64,000 nucleotides of DNA from positions 9,176,001 to 9,240,000 of the forward strand of contig NZ_JAGSHX010000006.1 of assembly GCF_018138715.1 (NCBI RefSeq), in the 5' to 3' direction. The translations under genes were made by a program, and so were the position numbers. This DNA comes from Streptomyces asiaticus. GTDB lineage: Bacteria > Actinomycetota > Actinomycetes > Streptomycetales > Streptomycetaceae. Below are positions 1-55,502 of the stretch, piece after piece (position 1 is the stretch's first letter; each line of letters begins with the position of its first letter). A model generated the notes under the pieces. It searched no databases. It saw only the letters and a list, made by a program, of their open reading frames with translations, and was not told the origin of the DNA.

Positions 1-20640
<20,640 letters not shown>

Positions 20641-20667
20641 CATGAACGAGAACCACCTGGTTTCTTC

Positions 20668-20674
20668 GAGGGGG
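20668..20674 (+). promoter_or_regulatory. Ribosome binding site deciding the GTG start of the second PKS
   Basis: A gaggggg stretch lies nine bases before GTG 20684. Translation from that GTG begins (V/M)[13 protein letters not shown], matching the [14 protein letters not shown] start of the third PKS. ATG 20642, one base after the previous stop, is in frame but has no good Shine-Dalgarno and would add 14 atypical residues. Confidence 0.6.
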
Positions 20675-20683
20675 CAGGGCCAA

Positions 20684-31624
<10,941 letters not shown>

Positions 31625-31684
31625 AGCAATCTGAGGCAATACCCCTCCGCAATCTGCCGACAGCCTTGTGATTGGGAAAGCGCG

Positions 31685-48847
<17,163 letters not shown>

Positions 48848-48971
48848 GGAGAACGTGTGATTCGCAATGCCTGACATCCTGATAGGCTCGCGCTCATTCG
48901 AAGCGCGGAAGAAAAAACGGGGAAGGCGCTCGCGGATTTCTGATGTCGCCGAAGACCTTTCCATTACTGCG

Positions 48972-48976
48972 GGAGG
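48972..48976 (+). promoter_or_regulatory. Ribosome binding site of the methyltransferase gene
   Basis: A perfect GGAGG lies seven bases before ATG 48984. It decides the start against the in-frame ATG 48867, which would add 39 basic residues in a stretch with AT-rich, non-coding-like codons. Confidence 0.85.
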
Positions 48977-48983
48977 AAACATC

Positions 48984-49829
48984 ATGACGTCCAATGTCAG
49001 CGCGGTCGGCGAACGGGTCGGCGAGTTCTACGACCAGCTGGTGGGCATGTTCGACGCCTCGCTGTACGGCCCGAACATCCATGTCGGCTACTGGAACAGC
49101 CAGGAGGACAGCACCACGCTGGAGGACGCCGCCGACCGGCTCACCGACATGATGATCGCGCGGTTGGGCATCGGCGCCGGCTCCCGGGTCCTGGACATCG
49201 GCTGCGGCTTCGGCGGGCCCGCGATCAGGCTCGCGCAGAAGACGGGTGCCGAGGTGGTGGGCATCAGCGTCAGCCGTAAGCAGGTCGAGAAGGCCAATGA
49301 GCTGGCCGAGGCCGCCGGGGTGAGCGGCAAGGTCACCTTCCAGTACGGCGACGCGATGGACCTGGTCTTCGACGACGGCTCCTTCGACGCCATCTGGATG
49401 CTGGAATCCGTGATGCAGATGCCCGACCGGGCGGCGGCGCTCGCGGAGGCCGCCCGCGTTCTGCGCCCGGGCGGACGGCTGGCACTCACCGACAACTACG
49501 AGCGCGAGGAGATATCCGAGGAGCGGCGGCCGGTCATCGAGAACATTCTCCAGCGGTACCTCACCCAGCCGCCCGCGTCTTTCGAGACATACCCGGCGAT
49601 GCTGCGCCAGGCGGGGCTGCGCTGTACGGAGCTGCTCGACGTCAGCGAAAGCACCACCAAGCAGTCGGTCCGGCGGCTCGGTGAGGCCATGGCCCAGAAC
49701 ATGGAGCAGCTGGCGTCCAAGGTCGACCCGGAGGTCTTCAACAAGTTGAAGCCCGCCGAGGGTGAGAACATGGAAATGCCCGAGCTGGGTTATCTCATCG
49801 CCACCGCGCGGCGCCCCGAAACGGCGTGA
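48984..49829 (+). CDS. SAM-dependent methyltransferase, probable post-PKS tailoring enzyme
   Basis: This 281-residue class I methyltransferase transfers methyl from S-adenosylmethionine to a small molecule. Motif I is VLDIGCGFGGP (residues about 69-79). A GDAMDL acidic loop and AARVLRPGGRL follow. The N-terminal FYDQL...YGPNIHVGYW block is typical of the family holding macrolide and rifamycin O-methyltransferases and sterol-type C-methyltransferases. ATG 48984 is chosen for its GGAGG. It lies 136 bases after the PKS on the same strand and is followed by a hairpin, so it is probably the last gene of the PKS operon. A hydroxyl or carboxyl of the polyketide is a plausible target, but this is inference. 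No transmembrane or signal sequence is seen. Confidence 0.88.
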   Translation: MTSNVSAVGERVGEFYDQLVGMFDASLYGPNIHVGYWNSQEDSTTLEDAADRLTDMMIARLGIGAGSRVLDIGCGFGGPAIRLAQKTGAEVVGISVSRKQVEKANELAEAAGVSGKVTFQYGDAMDLVFDDGSFDAIWMLESVMQMPDRAAALAEAARVLRPGGRLALTDNYEREEISEERRPVIENILQRYLTQPPASFETYPAMLRQAGLRCTELLDVSESTTKQSVRRLGEAMAQNMEQLASKVDPEVFNKLKPAEGENMEMPELGYLIATARRPETA

Positions 49830-49895
49830 CTTATCGGCGCCGGAAGCCCAGGTTCTCGGCGCCGGAAATTCCCGGTTCTCTTCGGGGAGTCATTC

Positions 49896-49926
49896 AAGGG
49901 CGGGTCGGTACATTCGGCCCGCCCTT
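49896..49926 (+). terminator. Hairpin, probable terminator of the PKS operon
   Basis: Arms aagggcggg (49896-49904) and cccgccctt (49918-49926) pair perfectly over nine bases around a 13-base loop, 66 bases after the methyltransferase stop. There is no U-tract, as is common in Streptomyces. Confidence 0.6.
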
Positions 49927-49936
49927 CGGCGCGGAG

Positions 49937-49977
49937 GGTCCGCGACCGACCCGCCGGGGTCCGCGACCGACCGCCGG
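49937..49977 (+). repeat. Two adjacent copies of a 20-21-bp direct repeat
   Basis: Two side-by-side copies of ggtccgcgaccgacc(c)gccgg lie in the gap between the operon hairpin and the aldo/keto reductase gene. They differ by one base. The function is unknown; they may be slippage products or a regulatory site. Confidence 0.65.
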
Positions 49978-50043
49978 GGCCACGCGGTGCCGACGTCGTA
50001 CGGCGCGTGGCGTGGCCTACCGTGGGAGGCAGCCGGAGAACCA

Positions 50044-50049
50044 GGGAGG
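50044..50049 (+). promoter_or_regulatory. Ribosome binding site deciding a TTG start
   Basis: GGGAGG lies eight bases before TTG 50058. The in-frame ATG 50007 further upstream has no such site and would add 17 residues not expected before an aldo/keto reductase barrel. Confidence 0.7.
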
Positions 50050-50057
50050 CGGGCAAG

Positions 50058-50900
50058 TTGACCAGCGCACCGGACACCGTCCCGCTGCCCTCGGGGGAGC
50101 GGATCCCGCTGCTCGGCCAGGGCACCTGGCACATCGGTGACCACCCCCGGCGCCGCGCCGATGAGATCGCGGCGCTGCGGCGTGGACTCGACCTCGGCAT
50201 GACCGTCGTGGACACGGCCGAGATGTACGGCAACGGCGCCTCCGAGGAACTCGTCGGGGAGGCGATCGCCGGCCGCCGCGACGAGGTGTTCCTGGTCAGC
50301 AAGGTGCTCCCGGGCCACGCCGACCGCAGTGGCACCATCGCGGCCTGCGAGGCCAGTCTGCGGCGGCTCGGTACGGACCGGCTGGATCTGTATCTGCTGC
50401 ACTGGCGGGGGCGGATCCCGCTGGAGGAGACCCTCGAAGCCTTCGCCGAACTCACCGAGAGCGGCAAGATCCGCCACTGGGGTGTGAGCAACTTCGACGC
50501 CTCCGACATGACGGATCTCGTCGCCATCCCCGGTGGCGACGGTGTCGCCGTCAACCAGGTGCTCTACAACCTCACCCGGCGCGGCGTCGAGTACGACCTC
50601 ATGCCCTGGTGCCACCGGCGCGACATCCCCCTGATGGCCTATTCGCCCATCGAGCAGGGCCGCCTGCCGCGCTCCGGTGCGCTGCGGGAGATCGCACGGG
50701 CCCATGACGCGACGCCCGCGCAGGTGGCGCTGGCGTGGGTGCTCAGGCAGGGGGTGGCGGCGATCCCCAAGGCCGGGCGGGTCGACCATGTCGAGGAGAA
50801 CCGCGCCGCGCTGGATCTCGAGCTCACCCCGGAGGACCTGGACGCGCTGGACCGCGCCTTCCCCCCGCCCACGGGGCCCATGCCCCTCGAGGTCCTTTGA
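50058..50900 (+). CDS. Aldo/keto reductase
   Basis: This 280-residue NADPH-dependent (beta/alpha)8 oxidoreductase reduces aldehydes or ketones in the cytoplasm. The catalytic tetrad is visible: Asp52 and Tyr57 in VDTAEMYGNG, Lys82 in VSKVLP and His115 in LLHWRG. The substrate and cofactor loops GVSNF and IPKAG are also present. The start is TTG 50058 on the strength of its Shine-Dalgarno. It lies beyond the presumed operon hairpin, so it may be a stand-alone gene; a role on the polyketide is possible but unsupported. It is convergent with the next gene across 86 bases. The family assignment is firm; the substrate is unknown. Confidence 0.9.
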   Translation: MTSAPDTVPLPSGERIPLLGQGTWHIGDHPRRRADEIAALRRGLDLGMTVVDTAEMYGNGASEELVGEAIAGRRDEVFLVSKVLPGHADRSGTIAACEASLRRLGTDRLDLYLLHWRGRIPLEETLEAFAELTESGKIRHWGVSNFDASDMTDLVAIPGGDGVAVNQVLYNLTRRGVEYDLMPWCHRRDIPLMAYSPIEQGRLPRSGALREIARAHDATPAQVALAWVLRQGVAAIPKAGRVDHVEENRAALDLELTPEDLDALDRAFPPPTGPMPLEVL

Positions 50901-50902
50901 GC

Positions 50903-50958
50903 CCGAGATCCTCGGATGCTTTGGGCGCACCGGCTTTACGTACGCGGGTCTCACGCGT
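50903..50958. terminator. Short hairpins in a convergent intergenic gap
   Basis: Two small perfect hairpins lie in the 86 bases between converging genes: CCGAG/CTCGG at 50903-50915 and ACGCG/CGCGT at 50942-50958. Either or both could end transcription from both sides, but the five-base stems are weak. Confidence 0.35.
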
Positions 50959-50986
50959 CTGAGCCGTGATGCGGGCGCGGCGGACC

Positions 50987-52090
50987 TCACGTATACGGGT
51001 CGTGGTAGCGCAGCAGCACCCCGATCCCGTCCTCCAGCGACAGCTCCTCACGCGGCACCGTGATCAGCTCGGCACCGGTGCCCACCAGGGCTCGTACCAC
51101 CACGGCCCCGGCGGGCTCCTGCCGTCCGGTGTGCACGCCGAAGGTGTGGAGGTCCGGCTCCGTCAGTGTGACGTGGGTGGGCTCGGGCCCCGCCCACAGC
51201 GACTCCGGAAGGTTCACAGGGCGGGTGAGCAGCAGGCAGTGGGCCTGGCCACGCTGTAGGGCGGTGATGGCGGCGGACAGCCCTTCGGAGGTGTCCGGGT
51301 GCCGGGCGCGCTGCGCCATGTAGCGGTGCGTCAAGGTCCGGTCCCGTTCGTTCACCGTGGCACGCAGCGTGTCGTTCAGCTCCGCCTCCAACAGGGCTCG
51401 GCCGGGTCCGGCCACCGGTCGTCCGCTGTCGGGCACGGTGACGACGCGCTGTTGGGTGGACTCGGGCAAATGGTTGACCAGCACGCCGCGCAACCACACG
51501 TCCTCCGCCGCGCACCGCAACACGATCGTCTCGGCATCGGTCCAGCGGCGCAGATTCTCCAGCTCGTGGGCGACCGCGAACGCGTTCGCCGGCCAGTCCC
51601 GGGCCGCGCCGATGTGGTTGTAGCGGGGCTCCGGTGCCACCCGGCTCATGGGCCACCGCCCGGCTTGGTAGTGCACCACCACATCCTCTTCCAGGTCGGT
51701 CTCCGCGAAGGCCCGGGAGAGGGCCACGGCCACATAGGGGATGTCCGGGGCGTGTTGCAGCACCAGGGGCAGCACATCGGGGATCGAGGTGAAGCGGGCC
51801 GAATCGGTCGCCGGCGGCTCGGGGAGTTCCTCGGCCAGTCCGAGCCGTCCATGGGCGGCGAACAGGGCCTGTCCGTGCTGTCCGGACACCTCCCGGTCGC
51901 TGCCCACGGCGGTGTGCAGGGCGGAGAGGGTGGCGTTGTCCACGCCCTGGCCGGACAGCGCGTCGCGCAGGTGCCGCCAGCGCAGCTCGATCGCCTTCTC
52001 CGGATCCTCGGTGTCGCGGGAGGTGTCCAGGTAGACGGCGGCCCATGGGCCGGGCCGTGCGTAGAGCGGGTCGAGAAACGACAGCTTCAT
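50987..52090 (-). CDS. baeRF/Vms1-type release-factor-like protein (Rv2629 family)
   Basis: This 367-residue protein resembles the actinobacterial Rv2629 group, which belongs to the bacterial/archaeal eRF1-like (baeRF, Vms1) superfamily linked to release of peptidyl-tRNA from stalled ribosomes. Visible features are an N-terminal block starting MKLSFLDPLY with GPWAAVYLDTSRD, a middle region (YNHIGAARDWPANAF), and a C-terminal GTGAELITVPREEL block with the GIGVLLRY end typical of the eRF1 domain-3 fold. A GGAG precedes the ATG by five bases. The gene stands alone on this strand, with a possible stress-sigma promoter upstream. The family call is moderately firm; the biochemical role is inferred from the superfamily. 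The link to the ABC-F gene 1.6 kb away is by theme only. Confidence 0.72.
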   Translation of the reverse strand: MKLSFLDPLYARPGPWAAVYLDTSRDTEDPEKAIELRWRHLRDALSGQGVDNATLSALHTAVGSDREVSGQHGQALFAAHGRLGLAEELPEPPATDSARFTSIPDVLPLVLQHAPDIPYVAVALSRAFAETDLEEDVVVHYQAGRWPMSRVAPEPRYNHIGAARDWPANAFAVAHELENLRRWTDAETIVLRCAAEDVWLRGVLVNHLPESTQQRVVTVPDSGRPVAGPGRALLEAELNDTLRATVNERDRTLTHRYMAQRARHPDTSEGLSAAITALQRGQAHCLLLTRPVNLPESLWAGPEPTHVTLTEPDLHTFGVHTGRQEPAGAVVVRALVGTGAELITVPREELSLEDGIGVLLRYHDPYT

Positions 52091-52143
52091 ATGCGCTCCG
52101 TACCTTGTCGGGCGACCTGACGGGGCGGCCCGACACGAACGGG

Positions 52144-52168
52144 TTTCCCTCTCAGGTCGGATGAAACC
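52144..52168 (-). promoter_or_regulatory. Possible stress-sigma (sigmaB-like) promoter
   Basis: On the minus strand GGTTTC (52168-52163) is followed after about 13 bases by GGGAAA (52149-52144), resembling the GNNTN14-16GGGTAY pattern of Streptomyces sigmaB-type promoters. It sits about 55 bases before the ATG at 52090. The match is partial, so this is tentative. Confidence 0.3.
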
Positions 52169-52431
52169 GCTCGAAATCGCTGGTTCCGGTCAGTGGCGGG
52201 GCACCGCTGCGCGCTCCGCGTGCCAGACGAACGGTGGCCGCCCTGATCGGATGTCGGGCGCCCGGCAGTGGGCCTGACCCGCGTCCACCTCGGTGTACAC
52301 CTGTTCAGCGACGTCAGCGGCGGATGGCTCTTCGCGTCCGGCTCGTCCTGTGCCCCTGTCTGTCCCGGTGGCTGAGGCCGGGCAGCAGACCCACGTCCGG
52401 GCTGGGGCATCGTGACGCGGCACCCGCCTGA

Positions 52432-52464
52432 CCGGGTCCCGGGCGGTGTTCGCCCTGGACCCGG
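52432..52464 (-). terminator. Strong hairpin terminator of the secreted-protein gene
   Basis: Arms CCGGGTCC-C-GGGCG and CGCCC-T-GGACCCGG form 8 plus 5 base pairs with one mismatch and a five-base loop. It starts 57 bases after the stop of the minus-strand gene at 52522. No U-tract is present. Confidence 0.6.
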
Positions 52465-52521
52465 CCACCCGCATCGTGCGAGGCGGGGGCCGCGTCGTGT
52501 GCTACCGCGCCGCCGGTGCGG

Positions 52522-53214
52522 TCACTCGCAGCCGTACCGCCAGTTCCACCCCACAAAGGTGTGCCGCAGCTCCACATCGAAGCGGCAGCTCGTCGTCCCG
52601 TCCGCCTTCAACTGGACATACGAGTGGTGGGTGTTGTTGTACCAGTCGCCGGTCGGGTCGAAGACGCCCTTGTACGAGAAGTCGGCGTGCGCCTCGGAGT
52701 TGACCTCGGCGCAGTCCGTGACGCAGTCGTCCTTCGCGTTCTTCGAGGTGAGCGACCAGCCGGCGTCCCACGGCTCGCGGTTCCACTCCTGGGTGGCCGT
52801 GGTGCCGCCCGTGGTGACGCGCCCGTTCGCCGTGTCCCATGAGGAGGCGGTGTACAGGCCCGTCATCCGGATGTTGCAGCAGTCGTACATCTCGTTCCAG
52901 CCACGCAGCTGATGACCGGCGGCGGCCGTGGTGGCGCTCCCCGCAGCGGTCGCGGTGCGGGCCGAGCGGGCCGATGCCGGGCCGTGCTGGACGGAGACCC
53001 GCTCCGGCTTGCAGTCGGCGCCAATGGTGATCTGCCCCGAAACGGCCTGGCCGGGCGCCGGAGCGGGGAGCTCGCCGGTCAGCCGGACACCGTCACAGGA
53101 CTTCGGCGCGGGGTCGGACTCCTGCGCCGTCTGCGCCGTCGCTACTGTCGTGCCGCCCAGGAGCGCCACCAGGGAGACCGCCGACACGGCCGCGATGCTT
53201 AACCGGCTGTTCAC
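52522..53214 (-). CDS. Secreted eight-cysteine protein of unknown function, with a TTA codon
   Basis: This is a 230-residue protein from a GTG start. It has a Sec signal peptide: basic Arg4, a hydrophobic core, and a likely cut after ATA at residue 27. The mature part has eight Cys (KSC, DCK, DCC, DDC, TDC, TSC, YGC), enough for four disulfides, and is rich in Trp and Tyr. I do not recognise a family. No membrane anchor or lipobox is seen, so it is probably exported. The fifth codon is TTA (53202-53200), the codon read by bldA tRNA in Streptomyces, suggesting expression tied to development. It is transcribed divergently from the ABC-F gene with 456 bases between, and ends in a strong hairpin. 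Shine-Dalgarno is a distant aagggg, so translation initiation may be weak. Confidence 0.8.
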   Translation of the reverse strand: MNSRLSIAAVSAVSLVALLGGTTVATAQTAQESDPAPKSCDGVRLTGELPAPAPGQAVSGQITIGADCKPERVSVQHGPASARSARTATAAGSATTAAAGHQLRGWNEMYDCCNIRMTGLYTASSWDTANGRVTTGGTTATQEWNREPWDAGWSLTSKNAKDDCVTDCAEVNSEAHADFSYKGVFDPTGDWYNNTHHSYVQLKADGTTSCRFDVELRHTFVGWNWRYGCE

Positions 53215-53670
53215 TTCTCACGCCCCTTGATCGAATGATCCATGCGATCCGAAACGGGCGGCGCCCCTCGGTGCGGATGCGCCGCCAGATCAGGGGTGAT
53301 CGTAACGGCGGCCGCACGCGGCAGCGGGGGAGTGGGAAAGGTTGGCAGGAAGGTGGCAGCGCGGCCTCCGCCCGGCCGCGTCCACGACATCACACACCAC
53401 GGCTGGGGTACACTGCCCGGGTCCTGTTGTCTCCGATAGAGGTGGACGTTGCGTATCTGAGGTTCGCGATCATCGCGCGGTACGGCACAAGCCGTAGCCC
53501 GTCACGCCGTAGCCGGCCTTCCTGCCGCCCGTGACCCGCGTGGATGCGACCTCGGTGCATACGCCGTCCCTCACCCTTCGGAGGGCCGCACCCCATTCCC
53601 CGGCTTGGTCGCCGCGTGGTGCTCGCATGCGTAGCCCCTTTTTCACAGCGCTTACGAATGCGAGAACACC
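53215..53670. other. Divergent intergenic region: promoters and ABC-F leader
   Basis: 456 bases separate the secreted-protein and ABC-F genes. The right half holds a possible -10 box, short leader frames and alternative hairpins. On the minus strand a TAnnnT-like TACGAT (53302-53297) could be a -10 box, without a clear -35. No protein gene longer than about 30 residues is supported. Confidence 0.5.
53409..53534 (+). promoter_or_regulatory. Candidate attenuator leader of the ABC-F gene
   Basis: A TACACT -10-like box lies at 53409-53414; the -35 is poor. Downstream, agagg (53438-53442) precedes TTG 53449, opening a three-codon frame Met-Arg-Ile-stop, and overlaps GTG 53442 of a 30-codon frame ending at 53534. 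TACGGC (53481-53486) can pair with GCCGTA at either 53491-53496 (tetraloop) or 53506-53511, so two exclusive hairpins are possible. Such leaders commonly control antibiotic-induced ABC-F and erm genes. This is inference from layout only. Confidence 0.35.
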
Positions 53671-55353
53671 ATGGCAGCATCCCCCACCCCCAGCGCCTCC
53701 GTGACCTGCTCGGCCGTGTCCTTCCAGTGGGCGGACGGCACGCCCGTCTTCGACGGGCTCTCGCTCGGCATCGGGCGGGGCCGCACCGGCCTCGTGGGCA
53801 CCAACGGCAGTGGCAAGTCCACGCTGCTGCGGCTGATCGCCGGCCGGTTGCGCCCCACCGAGGGGTCGGTGACCGTCGGCGGCAGCCTCGCCTACCTTCC
53901 GCAGAACATCACCCTCGACACCACCCGCCGCGTGGACCAGGCCCTGGGCATCGCCGAGCGGCGCGCCGCGCTACGGGCCATCGAGGCCGGGGACGTCGAC
54001 GAGGCGCACTTCGAGACGATCGGCGACGACTGGGACGTCGAGGAGCGTGCCCTGGCGACACTGGGCTCACTCGGGCTCGGCGATGTCGAACTGGACCGCA
54101 CCGTCGGCCATCTGTCCGGCGGGGAGACCGTACTGCTGCGCCTGGCCGCCCTGCTCCTTGAGCGCCCCGACGTCCTGCTGCTCGACGAACCCACCAACAA
54201 CCTCGACCTGTTCGCGCGGCGCCGGCTCTACGACGCCGTCGACTCCTGGCGCTCCGGTGTGCTGGTCGTGGTCAGCCACGACCGTGAGCTGCTGGAGCGC
54301 GTGGACCGCATCGCCGAACTGCGGTCCGGGTCGGTGACCTGGTACGGCGGCGGCTGGTCCGCCTACCAGGAGGCGCTGGCCACCCAGCAGGAGGCGGCAG
54401 CGCGCATGCTGCGGGCCGCGGAGGCGGATGTGCGGCGGCAAAAACGCGAACTGGAGGAGACCCACATCAAACTGGCACGCCGTCAGCGGAACAGCAAGAA
54501 GATGGACATCGAGCGGCGGGCCCCGAGAATCGTCGCCGGTGCCCGCAAGCGGGCCGCGCAGGAGTCGGCCGGCAAGCTCCGCGATCTGCACGAAGACCGT
54601 CTTCACGAAGCGCGCGAGCGGCGTGAGGAGGCCGCGGACGCGGTCCGCGACGACGCCGAGATCCGGGTGAGCCTGCCGCACACCGCCGTACCCGCGGGCC
54701 GCACCGTACTGACCCTGAGCGAACTGCGCCCCCAGTACGGCGCGTTGCGCGATGCCACCCTGCATGTGCACGGGCCCGAACGCATCGCGCTGGTCGGGCG
54801 CAACGGAGCCGGTAAGACGACACTGCTGCGCACCCTCACCGGCGAACTCGCCCCGCTGTCCGGGGAGGCCAGGACGCACGTACCGCTGCGGTTCCTCCCC
54901 CAGCGGCTGGATGTGCTGGACGACGAGCTGAGCGTGGCGGCGAACGTGGCGAGCCGGGCGCCCGGTGTCACCGACAACCACATCCGCGCCCAGCTCGCGC
55001 GCTTCCTCTTCAAGGGGGCGCGTGCGGAACAGCCGGCGGGCACCCTCTCGGGTGGCGAACGTTTCCGGGCCGCCCTCGCGGCCACCATGCTCGCCGCACC
55101 GGCCCCGCAGCTGCTGATACTCGACGAGCCGACCAACAATCTCGACCTGGCCAGTGTGCGGCAGCTGACGAGCGCGCTGGACTCCTACGAGGGCGCGCTC
55201 GTGGTCTCGAGCCACGACCTGCCGTTCCTGGAATCGATCGGCATCACCCGGTGGCTGCTGGTCGGCGAGGAGTTGCGGGAGACCGGTGCCGACGAGGTCC
55301 GGGATCTGCTCGAGGTGTCGTCCACGGCCGAGGGAGTGGCTGAGAGGAACTGA
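53671..55353 (+). CDS. ABC-F family ATPase, ribosome-protection type
   Basis: This 560-residue protein has two ABC ATPase domains and no transmembrane segment. Domain 1 has Walker A GTNGSGKST (residues 43-51), signature LSGGE (about 149) and Walker B LLLDEPTNNLD. Domain 2 has Walker A GRNGAGKTT (376-384), LSGGE and LILDEPTNNLD. Between them lies a charged linker (about 240-330) with many Arg, Lys and Glu, the part that reaches into the ribosome P/E sites in this family. Known members (OleB, TlrC, LmrC, Vga types) protect ribosomes from macrolides, lincosamides or pleuromutilins, or act in translation. ATG 53671 has only a weak gag site. Its structured leader suggests induction. It may be self-resistance to the PKS product, or a general factor. 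Confidence 0.92.
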   Translation: MAASPTPSASVTCSAVSFQWADGTPVFDGLSLGIGRGRTGLVGTNGSGKSTLLRLIAGRLRPTEGSVTVGGSLAYLPQNITLDTTRRVDQALGIAERRAALRAIEAGDVDEAHFETIGDDWDVEERALATLGSLGLGDVELDRTVGHLSGGETVLLRLAALLLERPDVLLLDEPTNNLDLFARRRLYDAVDSWRSGVLVVVSHDRELLERVDRIAELRSGSVTWYGGGWSAYQEALATQQEAAARMLRAAEADVRRQKRELEETHIKLARRQRNSKKMDIERRAPRIVAGARKRAAQESAGKLRDLHEDRLHEARERREEAADAVRDDAEIRVSLPHTAVPAGRTVLTLSELRPQYGALRDATLHVHGPERIALVGRNGAGKTTLLRTLTGELAPLSGEARTHVPLRFLPQRLDVLDDELSVAANVASRAPGVTDNHIRAQLARFLFKGARAEQPAGTLSGGERFRAALAATMLAAPAPQLLILDEPTNNLDLASVRQLTSALDSYEGALVVSSHDLPFLESIGITRWLLVGEELRETGADEVRDLLEVSSTAEGVAERN

Positions 55354-55390
55354 GACGAGCTGAGACCGGCCGGCCGTCCGCGGCATCACA

Positions 55391-55502
55391 GGCGAATGTC
55401 ACACGGCGAATGTCACACGGCGAACGTCACACGGCGGACGTCAGACCGGGAATGTCACACGGCGGACGTCAGACCGGGAATGTCACACGGCGGACGTCAT
55501 AC
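55391..55502. repeat. Eight 14-bp tandem repeats between convergent genes
   Basis: Eight head-to-tail units of the type ggcgaatgtcacac run without spacers. Units 4-8 alternate two variants (ggcggacgtcagac and cgggaatgtcacac), giving a 28-bp higher-order period. The last unit covers the stop codon of the minus-strand esterase gene. It is a minisatellite; the function is unknown. Confidence 0.85.

Larger units (their letters stand above)
52091..52521. other. Intergenic region without a supported gene
   Basis: 431 bases lie between the start of the release-factor-like gene and the end of the secreted-protein gene. They hold the possible promoter at 52144-52168 and the hairpin at 52432-52464. 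Open frames crossing the region have no consistent codon bias and no recognisable protein, so no gene is called. Confidence 0.6.

Noticed and set aside
48867..48983. Longer methyltransferase start at ATG 48867
   Set aside because: No Shine-Dalgarno, a basic low-complexity leader, and a perfect GGAGG directly before ATG 48984.
52412..52912. A 166-codon + strand frame opposite the secreted-protein gene
   Set aside because: Poor codon bias, no domain, and it overlaps the minus-strand gene with signal peptide and paired cysteines.
55391..55502. CRISPR array
   Set aside because: The 14-bp units are contiguous with no spacers, and no cas genes are seen.
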